DNA of 64,000 nt from assembly GCA_027257055.1 (NCBI GenBank), contig JAPVLO010000179.1, positions 1,364,001 to 1,428,000 on the forward strand. The letters are read 5' to 3'. The position numbers and the translations under genes are program-made. How positions within the stretch are numbered: position 1 is the stretch's first letter; each line of letters opens with the position of its first letter. Positions 1 through 12,939 of this stretch are shown piece after piece. The stretch comes from Cephalopachus bancanus (Eukaryota; Chordata; Mammalia; Primates; Tarsiidae). The notes beneath the pieces were generated by a model that was not told the DNA's origin, made no database searches, and was given only the letters and a program-made list of their open reading frames with translations.

Positions 1-29
1 TCAGTATATCAAATCGTCTCAACTTTGTT

Positions 30-87
30 CCAACAACAACAAAAAGAAAAGGAAAAAAAAAAAAAGAAAAAAGAAAAAAATCATAGT
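30..87 (+). repeat. A-rich simple tract
   Basis: Almost pure A with scattered G and C, following CAACAACAAC. It could be the tail of a retroposon whose body lies mostly to the left of the window. No target-site duplication can be judged. Confidence 0.6.
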
Positions 88-1569
88 AAGGTGTTGAATT
101 TTCCAAATTCTTTTCTCTTAAACAAGCTCTAGTCAGGCAGTTGGATTCTAACTATGACACAGTTGTAAGCTTTGGCTGAGATCTTGGATCAACTGAAGAC
201 AGAAAAAAAAGTAAACCAAATCCAAAAACATTAGTTCTAAATAAAGCTGAAGACCGAATAGTGTTTTCATTTGCAATTGAGTGTGGTGTATAAAGATTCA
301 TTGTTAATTCTGATGATTAAAACTTCAGGCTTTTAAAACTTATTAGGTTACTTAATATTCTATTGCTTAAGTCACAATATTTTATCTTCTTTCTAAAATC
401 ACCTTTGTGAAGAACATTGTCCTCTTTTATTAAAAACATTTTTATGTAATTTATCTAATAATTAAATTTCATGCAGATTTCCATTTAGGAATCTTATTTT
501 TTCACATTAAGAGAATAAAAGGTGCATCCTAATAAAAGACTGTATTGGTCAAAAAAATAGAAATGACTAATTGCCTTTGCTATAGTTGTCATGATTAACG
601 TGTGACCAAAGAAATGATTAAGATTCTCAAAGCAGACCAGGTTGGATTCTTGGTTTGTCTGCATGGCCCAGCAGATGTGTTTAAGTGGTTAACATTAATG
701 ACACACAGATATTAAAAAAGTAGAAAATTAAAACATCAGTTCTAACATGATACAGCTGGAAAATGATGCAAGGAAAAAATATTGGAAAATTAAGGACAGG
801 CTTACATGAAAGATTACTAATTTACATGGAAGAGCCTGGGTACTATTAGAAATGTGGCAGCGAGTAAGGAAAATAGATCATCTACCATCTGCAGACAATT
901 AAACCCAAAACTGCTGCTGCATAATATTTTGAAATATCTCTGTGCACCATTCAAGCAGTACTGCTTACAACTAGATAACTGAAACAACTGAGTTAAAAAT
1001 GGTATAACAGTCTTTCAAACATTATTAATAAAAATACTCTAGTTTTGTTAGGTGAGATTAACAAACTAACAGTTTGGTGAGAGAATGGAGAGCTCACAAT
1101 GCATTAATGTATTTCAAAGATAATTTTCTTGATATGACATATTATGCAATTTTGCATAATGATATATAAGTTGTACACAGTCTAACGTCATTTTAAGACT
1201 TGTTACAAAGTTGGTACCAATTCTAAATTTTATACACGTAACATTTTTGCTTGGTCACAGCTACTGTTGTTCAACCAATACTGTGCATTACCTATAGGAA
1301 AATCTGACTTACTCTCCTTTTAAGAAAAATGATATTGTTTTTATAGAAAAATAGAGCACCTATCTAATATCCAAAAAAGTAAACAATATGAGCAAAAAAT
1401 AATAATTGAAAATAACTATGTTGGGCAGCCATGTACTCACAAATAAAAAGGAACTCAAACTACAATCAGAAGCTAAGACATGTAAAAAGCACATTATAAA
1501 TGTCAAGATTTTTATATGATCTCTATATTCTGCTTTATAAAATGTTTATTTGTTGCTATGATTACTGTG

Positions 1570-1803
1570 CCAAGAGAAAACTTGATTATGTTACAAATTA
1601 CCTTAAAACGGGCCAGCAGCCCCACCACTTGCTTTGCAAATAAAGTTTTATCAGAACATGGCCATGCTCAATTGCTCATTGTCTATGGCTGTTCCTGCCA
1701 AGCAAGAGCAGAGCTGAGTAGTTGTGGGAGACACCATATGGCCCAAAAAGTCTAAAACATTTATTATTTGATTCTTACCATGAAAACTTTTCTGATCCCT
1801 GCC
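1570..1803 (-). mobile_element. hAT-type non-autonomous DNA transposon relic
   Basis: The text from GGGCCAGCAGCCCCACCAC through AAATAAAGTTTTATCAGAAC, TGTCTATGGCTG and TTGAGTAG-like words to TTTCTGATCCCTGCC resembles the common mammalian hAT-Charlie type MITE whose end reads CAGGGGTCGGCAAAC on the other strand. The 5' part is missing or diverged. I do not assign a family name. Confidence 0.6.
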
Positions 1804-4800
1804 TTAAAAATATCAATAAGAATGCAATATTAAAGAGAATATGACTAGAATTGGTAAATAAAGTCAGAAATTCCAATCTTACACTTTGAAGAGAACATCT
1901 GGTGCTGATAAATTTAGGGTCCCTGTTAAGTGAGGAGGAATGCATGGAAGAGTAAATAATGCATCAAGTGGATCATTTCAGTTGCACATAGTGGGAATCT
2001 TCTGAACTTGCTGAATCAGCATTTACCAAACTGCATTTTGTATGACTCTAGTTCCTTGAAAAATGACTCTGGGTCAAATACATTTGGGAAGTATAGGGTT
2101 TTTCAGGTTTTCTTTCTTTAGGACCTTCTCAGAGGGTGTGGGTGTGTTGGGGGCAGGGGGACTTAATATACTCATGATGTACATTAGGAAGACAATTTCA
2201 ACTCAAGAAAAAAATTTTCTTATAAAATGCTGAATGAATAATGTATATGTTCCTATTTCTAAATCCACAGCCTAAATAACAGCATATTAGCGTATATGAA
2301 TGGTCTTGCAATATAATTCATTTTCTTGTGTATTGAATATGAGTAATTAAAAGAAATCTTAATTAGCTTTACATTTTAACAGACATTCTTTTCATTTCTT
2401 TTATCAGTGCCCTTTCATTCTGTAGCATTATGGCCTAGAAAGGACGGTATTTCTTAGAACAAAACATTGAACAGAAAAACATTCTGAAGAAACTTCTCAA
2501 AGAGCCTAGAGATTAAATAAAGAAACATTCAAATTTCTCAATATAGTTAGAAATTGTATCAGAACAATGGAAATCCTTCAATGTTTCCTCAAGGTCTTCC
2601 AGTAAAGCATATTCACATTCCAGTACAAATTTAAGTAAAATACTAAACTTACAAACAGTGAATGATTTTTTTTCATAGAAAATTCACCTTAAAATCTAAC
2701 ACTGGAATAATGGTTTGTTTTCTTTTTAAGGTTTATAGTCTGACTTCTCTAATACTTTTGGGACGAATTTAGCATGTGCTCGCATGAAGTTTTTGTTTTG
2801 ATTTCTCGCTGTATTGTTATTAGTTAAGTCATAGCAAGGAGAGGAACAAATTAATATATGTGATTACCCCCATACACCCACAAATCTTTTATGAATTCAA
2901 AATATTCAAAATTTAAAAGTCGTATATTTGTGCATCTGTACTTGGAAGTTTTCATATTTCTCTATGCCTAACTTACAGTAGGCACTTAAATAATTTTTAA
3001 ACTAAATGAACAACAGGAAAGCTCCCAATGGCTATACTGCTAAGGATGAACTTAAGTGGCATCATACTATGGAAACAATTATTTTATGAAAGATTAATGT
3101 AAATATAGAGTTTGAACTGACTGTGACATCAACTAGAAAAAATATACCTCATTTAAGAAATCTAACTTACTAGTAAGACTGATTTTGACTTTTTAGTGTA
3201 TCCTGTCAGTTTAGAATTGATCAACAAAGTCTTCCAAAGCTAGCATAAAAAGCGTTTCCACCCTATTAATAACTACAAGGCAGCCGTCATGAATGTAAAA
3301 GCTAAATAAAATACATATACATAATTACTAAGACACAGTTGGACCAAATGGTTGTGAAAAGAATCCAACTATAAGAATATGATTAAAAAACAAAAATTTG
3401 GAGACTCTAAGAATAGTTAAAAGGTATTCTTTTCACTCCACTATATAGATTTAAAGGAATTCTTTGAATTGGGACAATAACATGCAATCATCATGCATAC
3501 TCTATTGCATGTCTTTATCTTTTAACTCAAGAGAGGAATTCTGTATTGAGTTTGCTATACTTAATAATCAAACTCTGATTACATATACCTATGGGGAACT
3601 CATCTAGATGTATAAATTAAAGGAGGATACATAAAAATATAGGCAATCCCCACACATATGGAGACTTGTAATAACACACCTTAAGTAGTTTCCTGTCTAA
3701 TATGTATGAGGCTTTATGTTTAAGCTGATGAGTGTCAAAATATCTCTTGGAATATGATTAAAATAATCACTACATTAAATTTATAAATAGTATGAAATAT
3801 ATTTTTAAGAGACATACCCTTACTTGAAATTACAAGCTAGCTTTTAGTGAAAACAAATCCACCTCCATACTTTCTCTTTAAAGATACTTGTCAACACTTG
3901 TTTCAGGAGAACACTGAAATCTTTGCGAATTCAAATGTTGCTTAGGAAAGTGGTTCAGTATCTGAAAACTCAATTAAGCCACTACCACACTGTGAGCAAA
4001 GTGTAGCAAAACACACCCAGGATGTTTGAACTCTTTTAAATTTTAAGCATCTTTACACTACAGCACCAATAAAGTTATTAGAACTTCCTATATCTCTGTT
4101 TTGACTAAGTAGTCAAGATGAAATGGCTTCTTGTGCTGCAAAAAGAATTTTTAGTCTGAGTAAGAACAACTTTTCTAATTATAAAGGTGGTGAAACATTA
4201 TACTGTGCTTAAAGGAGAGTTGCTGAATATGTCCACGTAGAACTTAATACAATAGCACAAAATAGTGCAGTTTTGCCTGGAGGGTGAATATCTCCCAAGG
4301 TTTCCTCCTGCGCTATGATTTTATGAAACAGAAATTACAATGTCATGTAGCAAATATTAAAATTTGTTTCCCTCTTTCCCCAAAAGAGGTTATTTGGATA
4401 GAGTTTGTTGCTGTGTAAATGTTTACAAATGACTCAGAAAATATGAGTGGGGAATATTTAGTCAATCAGGTCATCTGATTGCCTAATCATCCTTTGGTGA
4501 ATTGAAAAACAAATTACAATACTGATGAAATCTAGCTGATGGAAGAAAATGACCCAAATCACTATCTAATTCAATTTATTGTGAAAACAGCAAACTTGTC
4601 AGGTTTCCACATTCACTAGTATGTTATTTATATAATTATTTAACTATGTAAATGAGCATGATGACAGATATTTTGGTGTGTTCACAGTAAACTGGGCAGT
4701 GACTCAATTCTAATAAAGGGGAGGTCAGATGCTCATAGTACACAGAAGTATAATTGGCCAGAGTTTCTGTTGGGTGAAAAGCCGTGAGATATAGTGAAAG

Positions 4801-6290
4801 AAACAATGGGGGTAGGAGTCCAAATGTGTGGAATCAAGCTTAGGTCCACAGATTATTAGTTCCAAAGATACATATTTTCATCTTAAAAATAAGAATAGCA
4901 GTACCTGTTTCCTTTTACACAGTAATGGTAAGGTAATAAATGAGAATACACGTACAGAAGTGATTTTAAAACTTTCAACTATGATATTATACATAAGGCA
5001 TTATAAATTAGGCACCCTGGAATTGAATTTACTTTCTCAGACCTTATGGGAAAGTGAAATATAACAAAGTAGTATTTTAAAATTCCTGGTCTTGAGCATG
5101 ACCATAACCTGGAAATCTAAGAGCATGAATGGATATCTGGTTCAAGGATTTTGTAATACTGTGATAATTAATAGCTGATAGCACATGACAGTTTATGAAA
5201 CACATACAGCTATACTTTCATTTACTATTAATTTACTCCTATAAATAAAGGCACTTAACCAGGTACAATATGACATAAAATGAGCATTTAAAATCAGTAT
5301 AGATTCTTGGAAATAGAACTATAATCCCATGAAGATAAATAAAAAACAAATGAGGTGATCACCTCACACAATGCCTGGCACAAAACATGTAACCAAGAAC
5401 TATCTGTTAGGCTAACACTGAATAAAAAAATTATGAGTCTTCATGATAAGAACTGAATGAGAATTTTGAAAATGCACATGTACATCATGGTACATTCAAA
5501 CTATGTTGCCTGAAAACTAAATAACAACAACAAAAAGATATTTTTATCCAACAGAACTCAAGTATGACCTGATTAAATATCCTGCAATAGGCCCAATAAT
5601 GTGTTTTTTTAAAACCATCATTTCTAAATTAGATCATACAGAACTTCCTGCAATACTCATGGTTACTCTAATGGTCTAACAATTAATTGTATTTAATATC
5701 CAGTGTTAATTTATAATGCCTCATTTTAATACAGCATTTTAAATTTCTCAAAGCATTTTCTTATACACTTCCATATGTGATAGTTAAACCAACACTGTGA
5801 GGTTGATATCACTAACACACATCTGCAGTTTTTTCTTTTGGAGGCGCTGTGTGGGGAGCCTATGGTGATTCAGCACCTTACCAACTTTTACAGCTTGCCC
5901 TTAATCACATTTCCTCAGAATTTTAACCAGGCCTAGGAAATAGAAGCTCCACAATAACATCACCTGGGTTAAGAGAGACATGCATCATCAGTAAAAACAG
6001 CCCGTGCAGACTCCACTTCATAGTGCTATTATAGCTACATCATGGCTTAAAAATAGTGGGCCATATTTTACTCCTCTGCATATGAAGATCTACTAGATAT
6101 AGACCTACCAAGGTGTGGAACTATAATTTAAAAATGTGCACTGAGATCATATAAAAATTAAATTTATTTTTAAAAAATTGTTCTAAAGATAGCCATTGAA
6201 AACTGTTTGGAATAGAGCAGCATCATTTTCTATGCTAAAAAATATTTACATGAAATACAGTCAATCAAAGTTAACTGCCATAAGGTTCTA

Positions 6291-6385
6291 ATACATACAT
6301 ACATGCAGGCATGCATATACATGTACATATATATACATATACATATGTGTGTGTGTGTGTGTGTGTGTATTACACACACATGCTT
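6291..6385. repeat. (CATA/TA/TG)n alternating purine-pyrimidine microsatellite
   Basis: ACATACATGCAGGCATGCATATACATG and further alternating steps run into (GT)n and then TATTACACACACATGC. The stretch is nearly all alternating purine-pyrimidine and partly self-complementary (GTGTGTGT versus ACACACAC). It ends about 97 bp from the 37-bp exon, on its transcript-downstream side. Confidence 0.85.
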
Positions 6386-6481
6386 ATTTCAATGAAGTTA
6401 CATTTCAAGAAGTTTTGAAACATAGTCTAAAATCAATTTTAAGGGACATAAGCTAGGACAGCATCCGTCATTTCAACCTAC

Positions 6482-6518
6482 CTTTTGTGGCCACTCGGAC
6501 ACAGTCTATTTTGGTTTC
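6482..6518 (-). CDS. PTPRK: PTPRK micro-exon before the transmembrane exon (37 bp)
   Basis: This exon reads ETKIDCVRVATK plus one base (phase 0 to 1). It is bounded by the acceptor TTTGACATAG, whose nearby pyrimidine tract is poor but has a run of T further upstream, and by the donor GTAGGT. A 37-bp exon at this place, coding for the final ectodomain residues with a conserved Cys, is a known feature of type IIB receptor phosphatase genes and fits the phase left by the 274-bp exon. The next coding exon (stalk and transmembrane helix) is not found in 1-6481. Confidence 0.93.
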
Positions 6519-7529
6519 CTATGTCAAATAAAAAGATGAAAAAAATCATTATTCATGTTTTATTTAAAACAAAAATATATGTAGTTCTATTTAAGTAACA
6601 CTGATAAGGAAATATCTCATTTTTACAAATATGTCTTTAATCACACAATGATACTCTTTGAACCACGCTTAGATACACTTTCTGATTCCATGCTAGTGGT
6701 GCTGGGCATTTCCTGACCAGGCGATGAGCAAGGAGCTAGACACAAAATACCACTGCCCAGTGGCCTTGGACCTCCTTCTCCAGACCCCAATTTGCCCCCT
6801 GTGCAAACAGTACTAAAGAAGAACTTTGCATCTCAGATTTCTCCCCTTTTCACTGGCAAAAGTCAAGTGTACAATGATACCTAGACCTATGCTATGAAGG
6901 AAGGAACCCATTGTGGTATCTGGAAAACACTGCCTTCAGTCTAAGGAGACTTCACAATCTTATCAGAGCTCTGGGTTGGTTGCAACAGGAAACGACAAAA
7001 AAAAAAAAAAGCTCAGAAATGACTCAGTTTTTATTTTATTTCCATCTCATCGTTCTAAAGCTGTTTTCTCTTAGGAAAAAAAGATACCTAATTTAGTCAC
7101 AGCTATAGGAAGTATAAACTCTTGTGGAACTAAAGAAATGGGACAGACTATGCAGAAAAGACAGATGCTACTAATCTCACAAAATTTTAAATGAGCTGAA
7201 TGTATGTGTTGTAGACATACTGTTTTCCTGTAAAATAGTAAGCTAAGCAGAATTACTAGCCAATTTTTGGTAACAAGAAAAAACTGAAAATAAAACCCAT
7301 CATGATATACTCTCCCGACCAAAAAAAAAAAAAAAGATGAATATATTCATTTCTTTCCATAAATTCTTCTAGCTGAAAATAATTTTAAAAGGAGGAAAAA
7401 ATTCCAACATTTGTTTACAAGTAAAAATGCACAACAGCATGACTTCATCTTTTACTACTATTTTACTTAATCCACGTTAACATTAACAACTCCAAATAAC
7501 CTAAGTAAACAGTCATCTATAAAACTTAC
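6519..7529 (-). other. PTPRK: Intron between the 274-bp and 37-bp exons (1,011 bp)
   Basis: The shortest intron in the window. It has short A runs near 6996-7010 and 7321-7335 and no recognised transposon. The small open frames on either strand have no family resemblance. Confidence 0.85.
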
Positions 7530-7803
7530 CCCATTGGCTCTACTAGCAGCTTGGAAATAAATTCTGTAGCTTTTATGGGGGAGAAGGGGGGTGTTCCAAT
7601 ATCCATTGTATGTCTTATTATCACCAATAGTAAAAGGCTGTGCAGCTTGGAGGCTGTCTGCAGGAAATTCTGCAGCAAAGTAGTACTGTGAGTTTAGTAT
7701 TGAAGCATTCTGAAAGTGAATTGGCACTGGGTAGCACTTTAAGATTTCTGTTGTCTTTTTAGTTCTTCGAGGGCGTTCTTCTTCAACAACTATTTGATAG
7801 ACA
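7530..7803 (-). CDS. PTPRK: PTPRK exon, rest of the fourth FN3 domain with the furin-type site (274 bp)
   Basis: The acceptor is TTTTTTTTCCCAG and the donor is the consensus-like GTAAGT at 7529. The first base completes Ser, then 91 codons end in phase 0. The peptide begins VYQIVVEEERPRRTKKTTE. The run RPRRTKK (7755-7775) lies where furin-family proprotein convertases cleave type IIB RPTPs into non-covalently associated halves, and RPRR fits R-X-K/R-R. After it come KCYPVPIHFQNAS, YYFAAEFPADSLQ, FTIGDNKTYNGYWN and IYFQAASRANG. NAS and NKT are sequons. The single Cys (KCYP) and the Cys in the 37-bp exon flank the conserved membrane-proximal fold. The frame is intact. Confidence 0.97.
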
Positions 7804-7914
7804 CTGGGAAAAAAAAGAGCATCATCAATGATATTTTATGGTAACTGCACCAGCTGATCCATTCTGCCTTTAACTGCATGGGCCCACAGGACATTCAAAT
7901 AAAGAGCACATTGA

Positions 7915-8298
<384 letters not shown>

Positions 8299-8945
8299 TT
8301 ACGTTTCTTCTCAGAGCTCTCCCACCTGAAATATAACTTACTGAGAGAAACAAAAATTCTCCATAATTTATACAAATTTATATGGAAATCTTTGTTTTTA
8401 TGTGAGCAGGACCTTAAGAAAATTTTTTTCTTACATGTACTGAAGATGATTTAACAAAAAATTAACTTAGTTTACCTGATAAATAAAATTACACAAAATT
8501 ATATTAACTGTAAATTTAATTAAAAAGCATGTATTATTTTTCTTCCATGACACCTGTATGAATGCATATGGTATTTCAACAAGTCACAAAACACAGTGCA
8601 TAGTGATTCACATTGACTAAAGTTTATCTTCCTATGGTTTCTTATATTCCTTTGCCCTTTGTCATTTTAGTCAGTGGAAAAAGGTGACATAAGAAAAGCA
8701 AAGACAAGGGATTGGAATTTTAAAAGCCAAGATCTTGGAGTTACAAGTGACTTGTAAGAGTAAATTATGAACAAGGGTCCTGGAATAACATAAAAATAAG
8801 ACAAGCATGTGCATCTTTGAAGATCCTTGAGGAGTGATCTCTAGCACCTGATCACCTTCTTCCAATGTCTTCGAATTCTAAAGAAACGCTAGGAGAATAG
8901 GAGAAACCTTAAGCTGATGGACTGTTAGAAAATAAGATATTTACA

Positions 8946-10127
8946 GGACCCCTGCCTATCACCATACACAAAAATTAACTCTAAATGGATCAAAGACCTG
9001 AATGTAAAACCTCAAACTATAAGAATCTTAGAAAGCGCAGGAGACATCCTTATGAAAATTGGAACTGGGAACCAATTCCTATTCAGAACCCTAAAGGCCA
9101 ATACCTTAAGAAATAAAATAGACAAGTGGGACCTCATCAAACTAACGAGCTTCTGCAAAGCAAAGAAACCATCAAGACAGCAGGGAGACAGCCCACAGAA
9201 TGGGAAAATATATTTGCCAACTGTTTATTCGATAAAGGCCTAACATCTAGGATCTACGAGGAACTCAAACACATCGAAAGAAAAAGAACAACCAGCCCCT
9301 TTAAAAAGTGGGCAAAAGACATGAATAAACACTTCTCAAAAGAAGATATATGGGCAGCCAACAGACACATGAAAAAGTGCTCACTCATCATCAGAGAAAT
9401 ATAAATCAAAACCACATGAGATACCACCTAACCCCTGTAAGAATGGCCATCATTAATAAAACAAACAACAACAGATGTTGGCGAGGATGTGGAGGAAAAG
9501 GAACGCTTCTACACTGCTGGTGGGAATGCAGACTAGTACAACCTCTTTGGAAGACAGTGTGGTGATTTATGAAAGAACTAGAAATTGACCTTCCATATGA
9601 CCCAGCAATTCCCCTATTGGGAATATACCCAGAGGAACTCAAATTATTCTACAAAAAAGATACCTGCACACATATGTTTGTTGCAGTTCTATTCACAATA
9701 ACAAAAACACGGAATCAACTGTGTTGCCCACCAAAGCTGAACTGGATTAAAAAAATGTGGTACATATACACAGTGGAATATTATGCAGCCATAAAGAAGA
9801 ACAACTATATGGATTGTGCAGCAACTTGGATGGATTTGGAGTCGATCATACTCAGTGATTTATCACAGAAACAAAGAACTGAGTTCCATGTGTTCTCACT
9901 CACAAGGTGACCTTGAACAATTATAATGCTATAAGAAAGTGATTGGCAGTAGTGGAAAACTGTCAGGGGTGTGGCAGGGGGGTGGGACTGGCAGTTGAGG
10001 GAAACTGCTAGGGGAGGGAGGGGCATACCTCATCAACAAGGGTACCTGCATGATCAATGTTTATATACCTAACCCTGAATTGTACCCCACATCTTTATAA
10101 TAAATAAATAAATTTTTTAAAAAAGAA
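8946..10127 (+). mobile_element. 5'-truncated L1 (ORF2 C-terminus and 3' UTR)
   Basis: The 1,182-bp insert starts at GGACCCCTGCCTATCACC and ends in an A-rich tail after AATAAATAAATAAA. It is flanked by exact 12-bp duplications AAGATATTTACA at 8934-8945 and 10128-10139. The text carries the L1 ORF2 C-terminal region ([12 protein letters not shown], then MWYIYTVEYYAAIKK, WMDLESIILSD), broken by frameshifts. The 3' UTR (GGGGCATACCTCATCAACAAG, ACCTAACCCTGAATTGTACC) differs from the simian L1PA 3' end and matches the other young L1s in this window, so it is a lineage subfamily. Confidence 0.95.
9569..9910 (+). pseudogene. L1 ORF2 C-terminal fragment
   Basis: A 113-codon open stretch inside the L1 insertion, from [15 protein letters not shown] to FHVFSLTR, equals the last part of the L1 reverse-transcriptase protein downstream of the catalytic domain. 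Upstream portions of the same protein (9052-9243, 9126-9404, 9350-9565) lie in other frames, so the copy is dead. Confidence 0.85.
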
Positions 10128-10533
10128 AAGATATTTACATTTGCTAGAATGATGAAGGTTTTGTTGGGAAAAAAAAAAGTTTCAAATGCTGAGACAAACT
10201 AAGCCTTAACAATAGCTTTGAAGAACTGAATCCAGATTCCACTGAAAATCCTTCTGGCATGGAGATGTATCTTTTTTTTACTTTACCAGAAAAGCACTGC
10301 AATCCCCTGGAACTAAGAATTGCTCAGTACAGGTGCCCATTAACGCCAAGGAAAAAGCATAGAGGAGGAGTGCCTGCCATCCCCACCTACCCCAAGGAAT
10401 GCCTAAAGAGATTCCTTTGTACAATTTTGTCTTTGTGAACTCCAAATCTATACTCAGTAAAACCACATATCTCTGGATACAATCACTTAGCACCTTCTAT
10501 TATTACAACAATATGTGTGTAGCCATTCAGTTG

Positions 10534-10580
10534 GTAATTCTTTGTGACCATTCAGTTGGCAATTCTGTCTAAATAAAATA
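10534..10580. repeat. Short tandem duplication
   Basis: CATTCAGTTGGYAATTCT occurs twice with a period of about 25 bp. It is local and has no obvious role. Confidence 0.7.
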
Positions 10581-10677
10581 AATTGTTTCAGAACACTAGA
10601 GAGATTGCTCAGTATATGGGTAGCCAGCAGGTTTACAGCGCAACAATAAAGTGAGTTTTGACCAGTGATATAAATTA

Positions 10678-10703
10678 AAAAAAAAAAATATATATATATA
10701 TAA
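10678..10703. repeat. A-rich and (AT)n microsatellite
   Basis: A short A run followed by ATATATATATATAT. Confidence 0.85.
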
Positions 10704-10914
10704 TGCTTACTTCCTAAGAGCAGAGACTTTCTATTGGATCTAGTTAAGTAAAATGCTCCATCAAATCTGATAGAATGCGCCTTGCATGATGGATTCACAT
10801 GAGTACTTAGGAAGACTCTTCCTAGAGCAAGACACAAGGATCACATAAAGAGGTAAAGCAGACTTTGATTTCCTCCTCCTTCTCCCTTGACTTCTTACAT
10901 CTACAAACAGTCAT

Positions 10915-11390
10915 ATGTGGTGACTTGAAAATACATCTTCAAGATCTTTGATGCTTCTTCATCATGAAGTGAAACTAGCTATCCTTAAAGATTCACATGT
11001 AACTGAGGGAAAGTAGTGGAAGGACACTGTGTACATGTATGTTTCACTTTCCCCTTGGAAAGCTCGCTCTCGCTCTTGGAGAAGTTAACCATCAAATAAG
11101 TGGTCAAAGGATCCTGAACCTGCCACGCTAGCCTGGTCACATGTAAGCACTCTGCTCAGTCATCCAAAGTTCCCAGCCAACAGGGAGAATCACTGTAGTC
11201 ATGTGTGGGTCACCTCAGAAGGTCATGCAGCTCAGCCCACAGATGACTGCCACCCCAAGAGACCCCAAGCAGGAGCTGTCCAGTCAACCCTTTGCTGGCC
11301 CACAAATCAGGGCAAAAAAAAGAAGTTGTGTTAAACCGCTAAGTTTGGACTAGTTTGATATGCAGTAAATACTAACCTGAATATCAGATC
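10915..11390 (+). repeat. Ancient interspersed repeat, LTR-like, family not assigned
   Basis: A GC-richer block ending in AAACCGCTAAGTTTGGAC and GATATGCAGTAAATACTAAC. It resembles the widespread mammalian repeat end that reads roughly AAGCCACTAAGTTTTGGGG with GCAGCAATAGATAACT. The body has GCTCTTGGAGAAG and CAGCCAACAGGGAG words. I cannot name the family with confidence. Confidence 0.4.
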
Positions 11391-11661
11391 ATACGACAGC
11401 AAGAGATCACAGCAACCACAGATGACCTCTGCGGAAGAAGTTTAATCCAGGATGCCATTAAAAACAAACAGCATTGAGAAAGTATGGCTATTCTCTTGAA
11501 ATTGCTTTTGCAGAGGTGGAGACAATGTATCAGTCTGGGCTTTAATCTTAATTCTACCAATAACTGGGATTTTAAATTGATTTCTTTGGGTCTTATTTTT
11601 TCTTATGAAATAAGAGACTTAAGTGGATCTCTAAAGTGTATGTTATATATCTAGAATTTTT

Positions 11662-11877
11662 TTTTTTTTTTTTTTGAGCTGGAGTCTCACTCTGTCGCCC
11701 AGACTGGAGTGCAGTAGCTGCTCCCGGTCACCGCATTCTCCACCTGCTGGGCTCCGGTGATCCTTCCGCCTCAGCCTTCCAAGTAGCCAGAATTACAGGC
11801 ATGCGCTACCATGCCCAGCTGATTTTTTGATTTATTGTAGAGATGAGGTCTCGCTGCCCAGGCGGGACTCGAACCCG
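11662..11877 (-). mobile_element. 5'-truncated Alu, 5-bp-deletion subfamily
   Basis: Inverted Alu starting with a T run and GAGCTGGAGTCTCACTCTG. It ends inside the left-arm B box (GGACTCGAACCCG). Duplications TAGAATTTTT at 11652-11661 and 11878-11887 show it inserted already truncated. The left arm reads GGTCTCGCTGCCCAGG, lacking the 5 bases CAAGT found in sister copies. Confidence 0.92.
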
Positions 11878-12119
11878 TAGAATTTTTATGCAACATACAA
11901 GAATTGCTTTCCACAAAACTGATAAACTATACGAATAACTATTTGCTTTGCAAAGGGATTCTCCACTTATTAAATATTATATTGCCTTCCTCCAAACAGA
12001 CAGTTTTTCTAGTTCATTTTCTATATGACATGACTTTGGAAATTTTTATTTAAAAACAAGTTCTGGGAAACTTATATACTCGACAAAGCAGAAAAATAAA
12101 GATACATGTGAAGAAAGGA

Positions 12120-12310
12120 AAGCTGTAGATATTCCACACAGCAAGTGCTAGACCAGGTGCCTAGCCCATGTAGGTTTTATTTTTCCCATTTTCCTAGCAT
12201 GAAAACTGAGTTCAGGGGTGAAGTGCCACTCTATCCAAGTATTCTACGCAAGTGGCAGAAGTGGTGAGGCAGTAGAGCCAGTTCTCCTAATCATCTGATC
12301 AGGCAGTCCT
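12120..12310. repeat. Possible MIR relic
   Basis: GTGCTAGACCAGGTGCCTAG, then TTTTCCTAGCATGAAAACTGAGTTCAGGGGTGAAG and GAGGCAGTAGAGCCAG, follow the order of MIR words (tumour-tag-like GATGAGGAAACTGAGGCTCAGAG and GGCAGAGC). It is heavily diverged. Confidence 0.4.
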
Positions 12311-12939
12311 GGCCTGCCTCATTAACAAGTTAAGGCACTGATGAACGGTCTGTCCTGAGTGGGATTTTCAGTTGATACTGCAGACACATCCAACATACAA
12401 GCTAGGTCTACTCCACAATCAATGCATTTTGAGTATTGTATAAAGACTCTTTCTCTTTTATCACATCAAGGAAGCTGTAGATGTAATTTACCTTTGACTT
12501 CAGTTCTTTCCACTATCTGTATCTGAGTCATAATGACTCCAGGGAGGACCATGCTCCTGGTTTCCACAGTGACTTCAGCACCTGGCTGGTGTTCTCCGAG
12601 CACTGTGATCTTCCTATCTCCCACAACCTGCAAGGAGCTCCCTCTTGATTCTAACTTAGCTGGATAAAAAAAGCAGCACAGCTGATCCTGAACTTTCCAA
12701 GTCCCAAGACCCTGGATCCTCCTGCCACAGATACATGTGCTTCTATTCTTTTATTCTGGCCTGGACTCAAGTTTGCTACTTAAATGCGGTCCTTCCCAGT
12801 GAAATGAATCTTGGTCACTCTCAGCAGTACCTCATGTAAAACACTGAGACCCTCAATGATCTCTCAGGAGCTTACAGTCTGTGCTCTCATTTTCATGTAT
12901 TCTCGCTCTGTTCCAAAAACATGTTTTCTGTGAAGACTA

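Larger units (their letters stand above)
1..6481 (-). other. PTPRK: Intron downstream of the 37-bp exon (partial)
   Basis: AT-rich sequence with no exon, RNA gene or long open frame that I can support. It holds an A-rich tract at 30-87, a hAT-type relic near 1570-1803, a possible L2 tail near 2930-3010, and an alternating purine-pyrimidine tract at 6291-6385. The transmembrane exon expected next was searched for on the minus strand and not found, so the intron continues past the left edge. Confidence 0.8.

Noticed and set aside
1..6481. Search for the PTPRK transmembrane exon
   Set aside because: No minus-strand hydrophobic stretch with proper splice sites and phase 1 start was seen.
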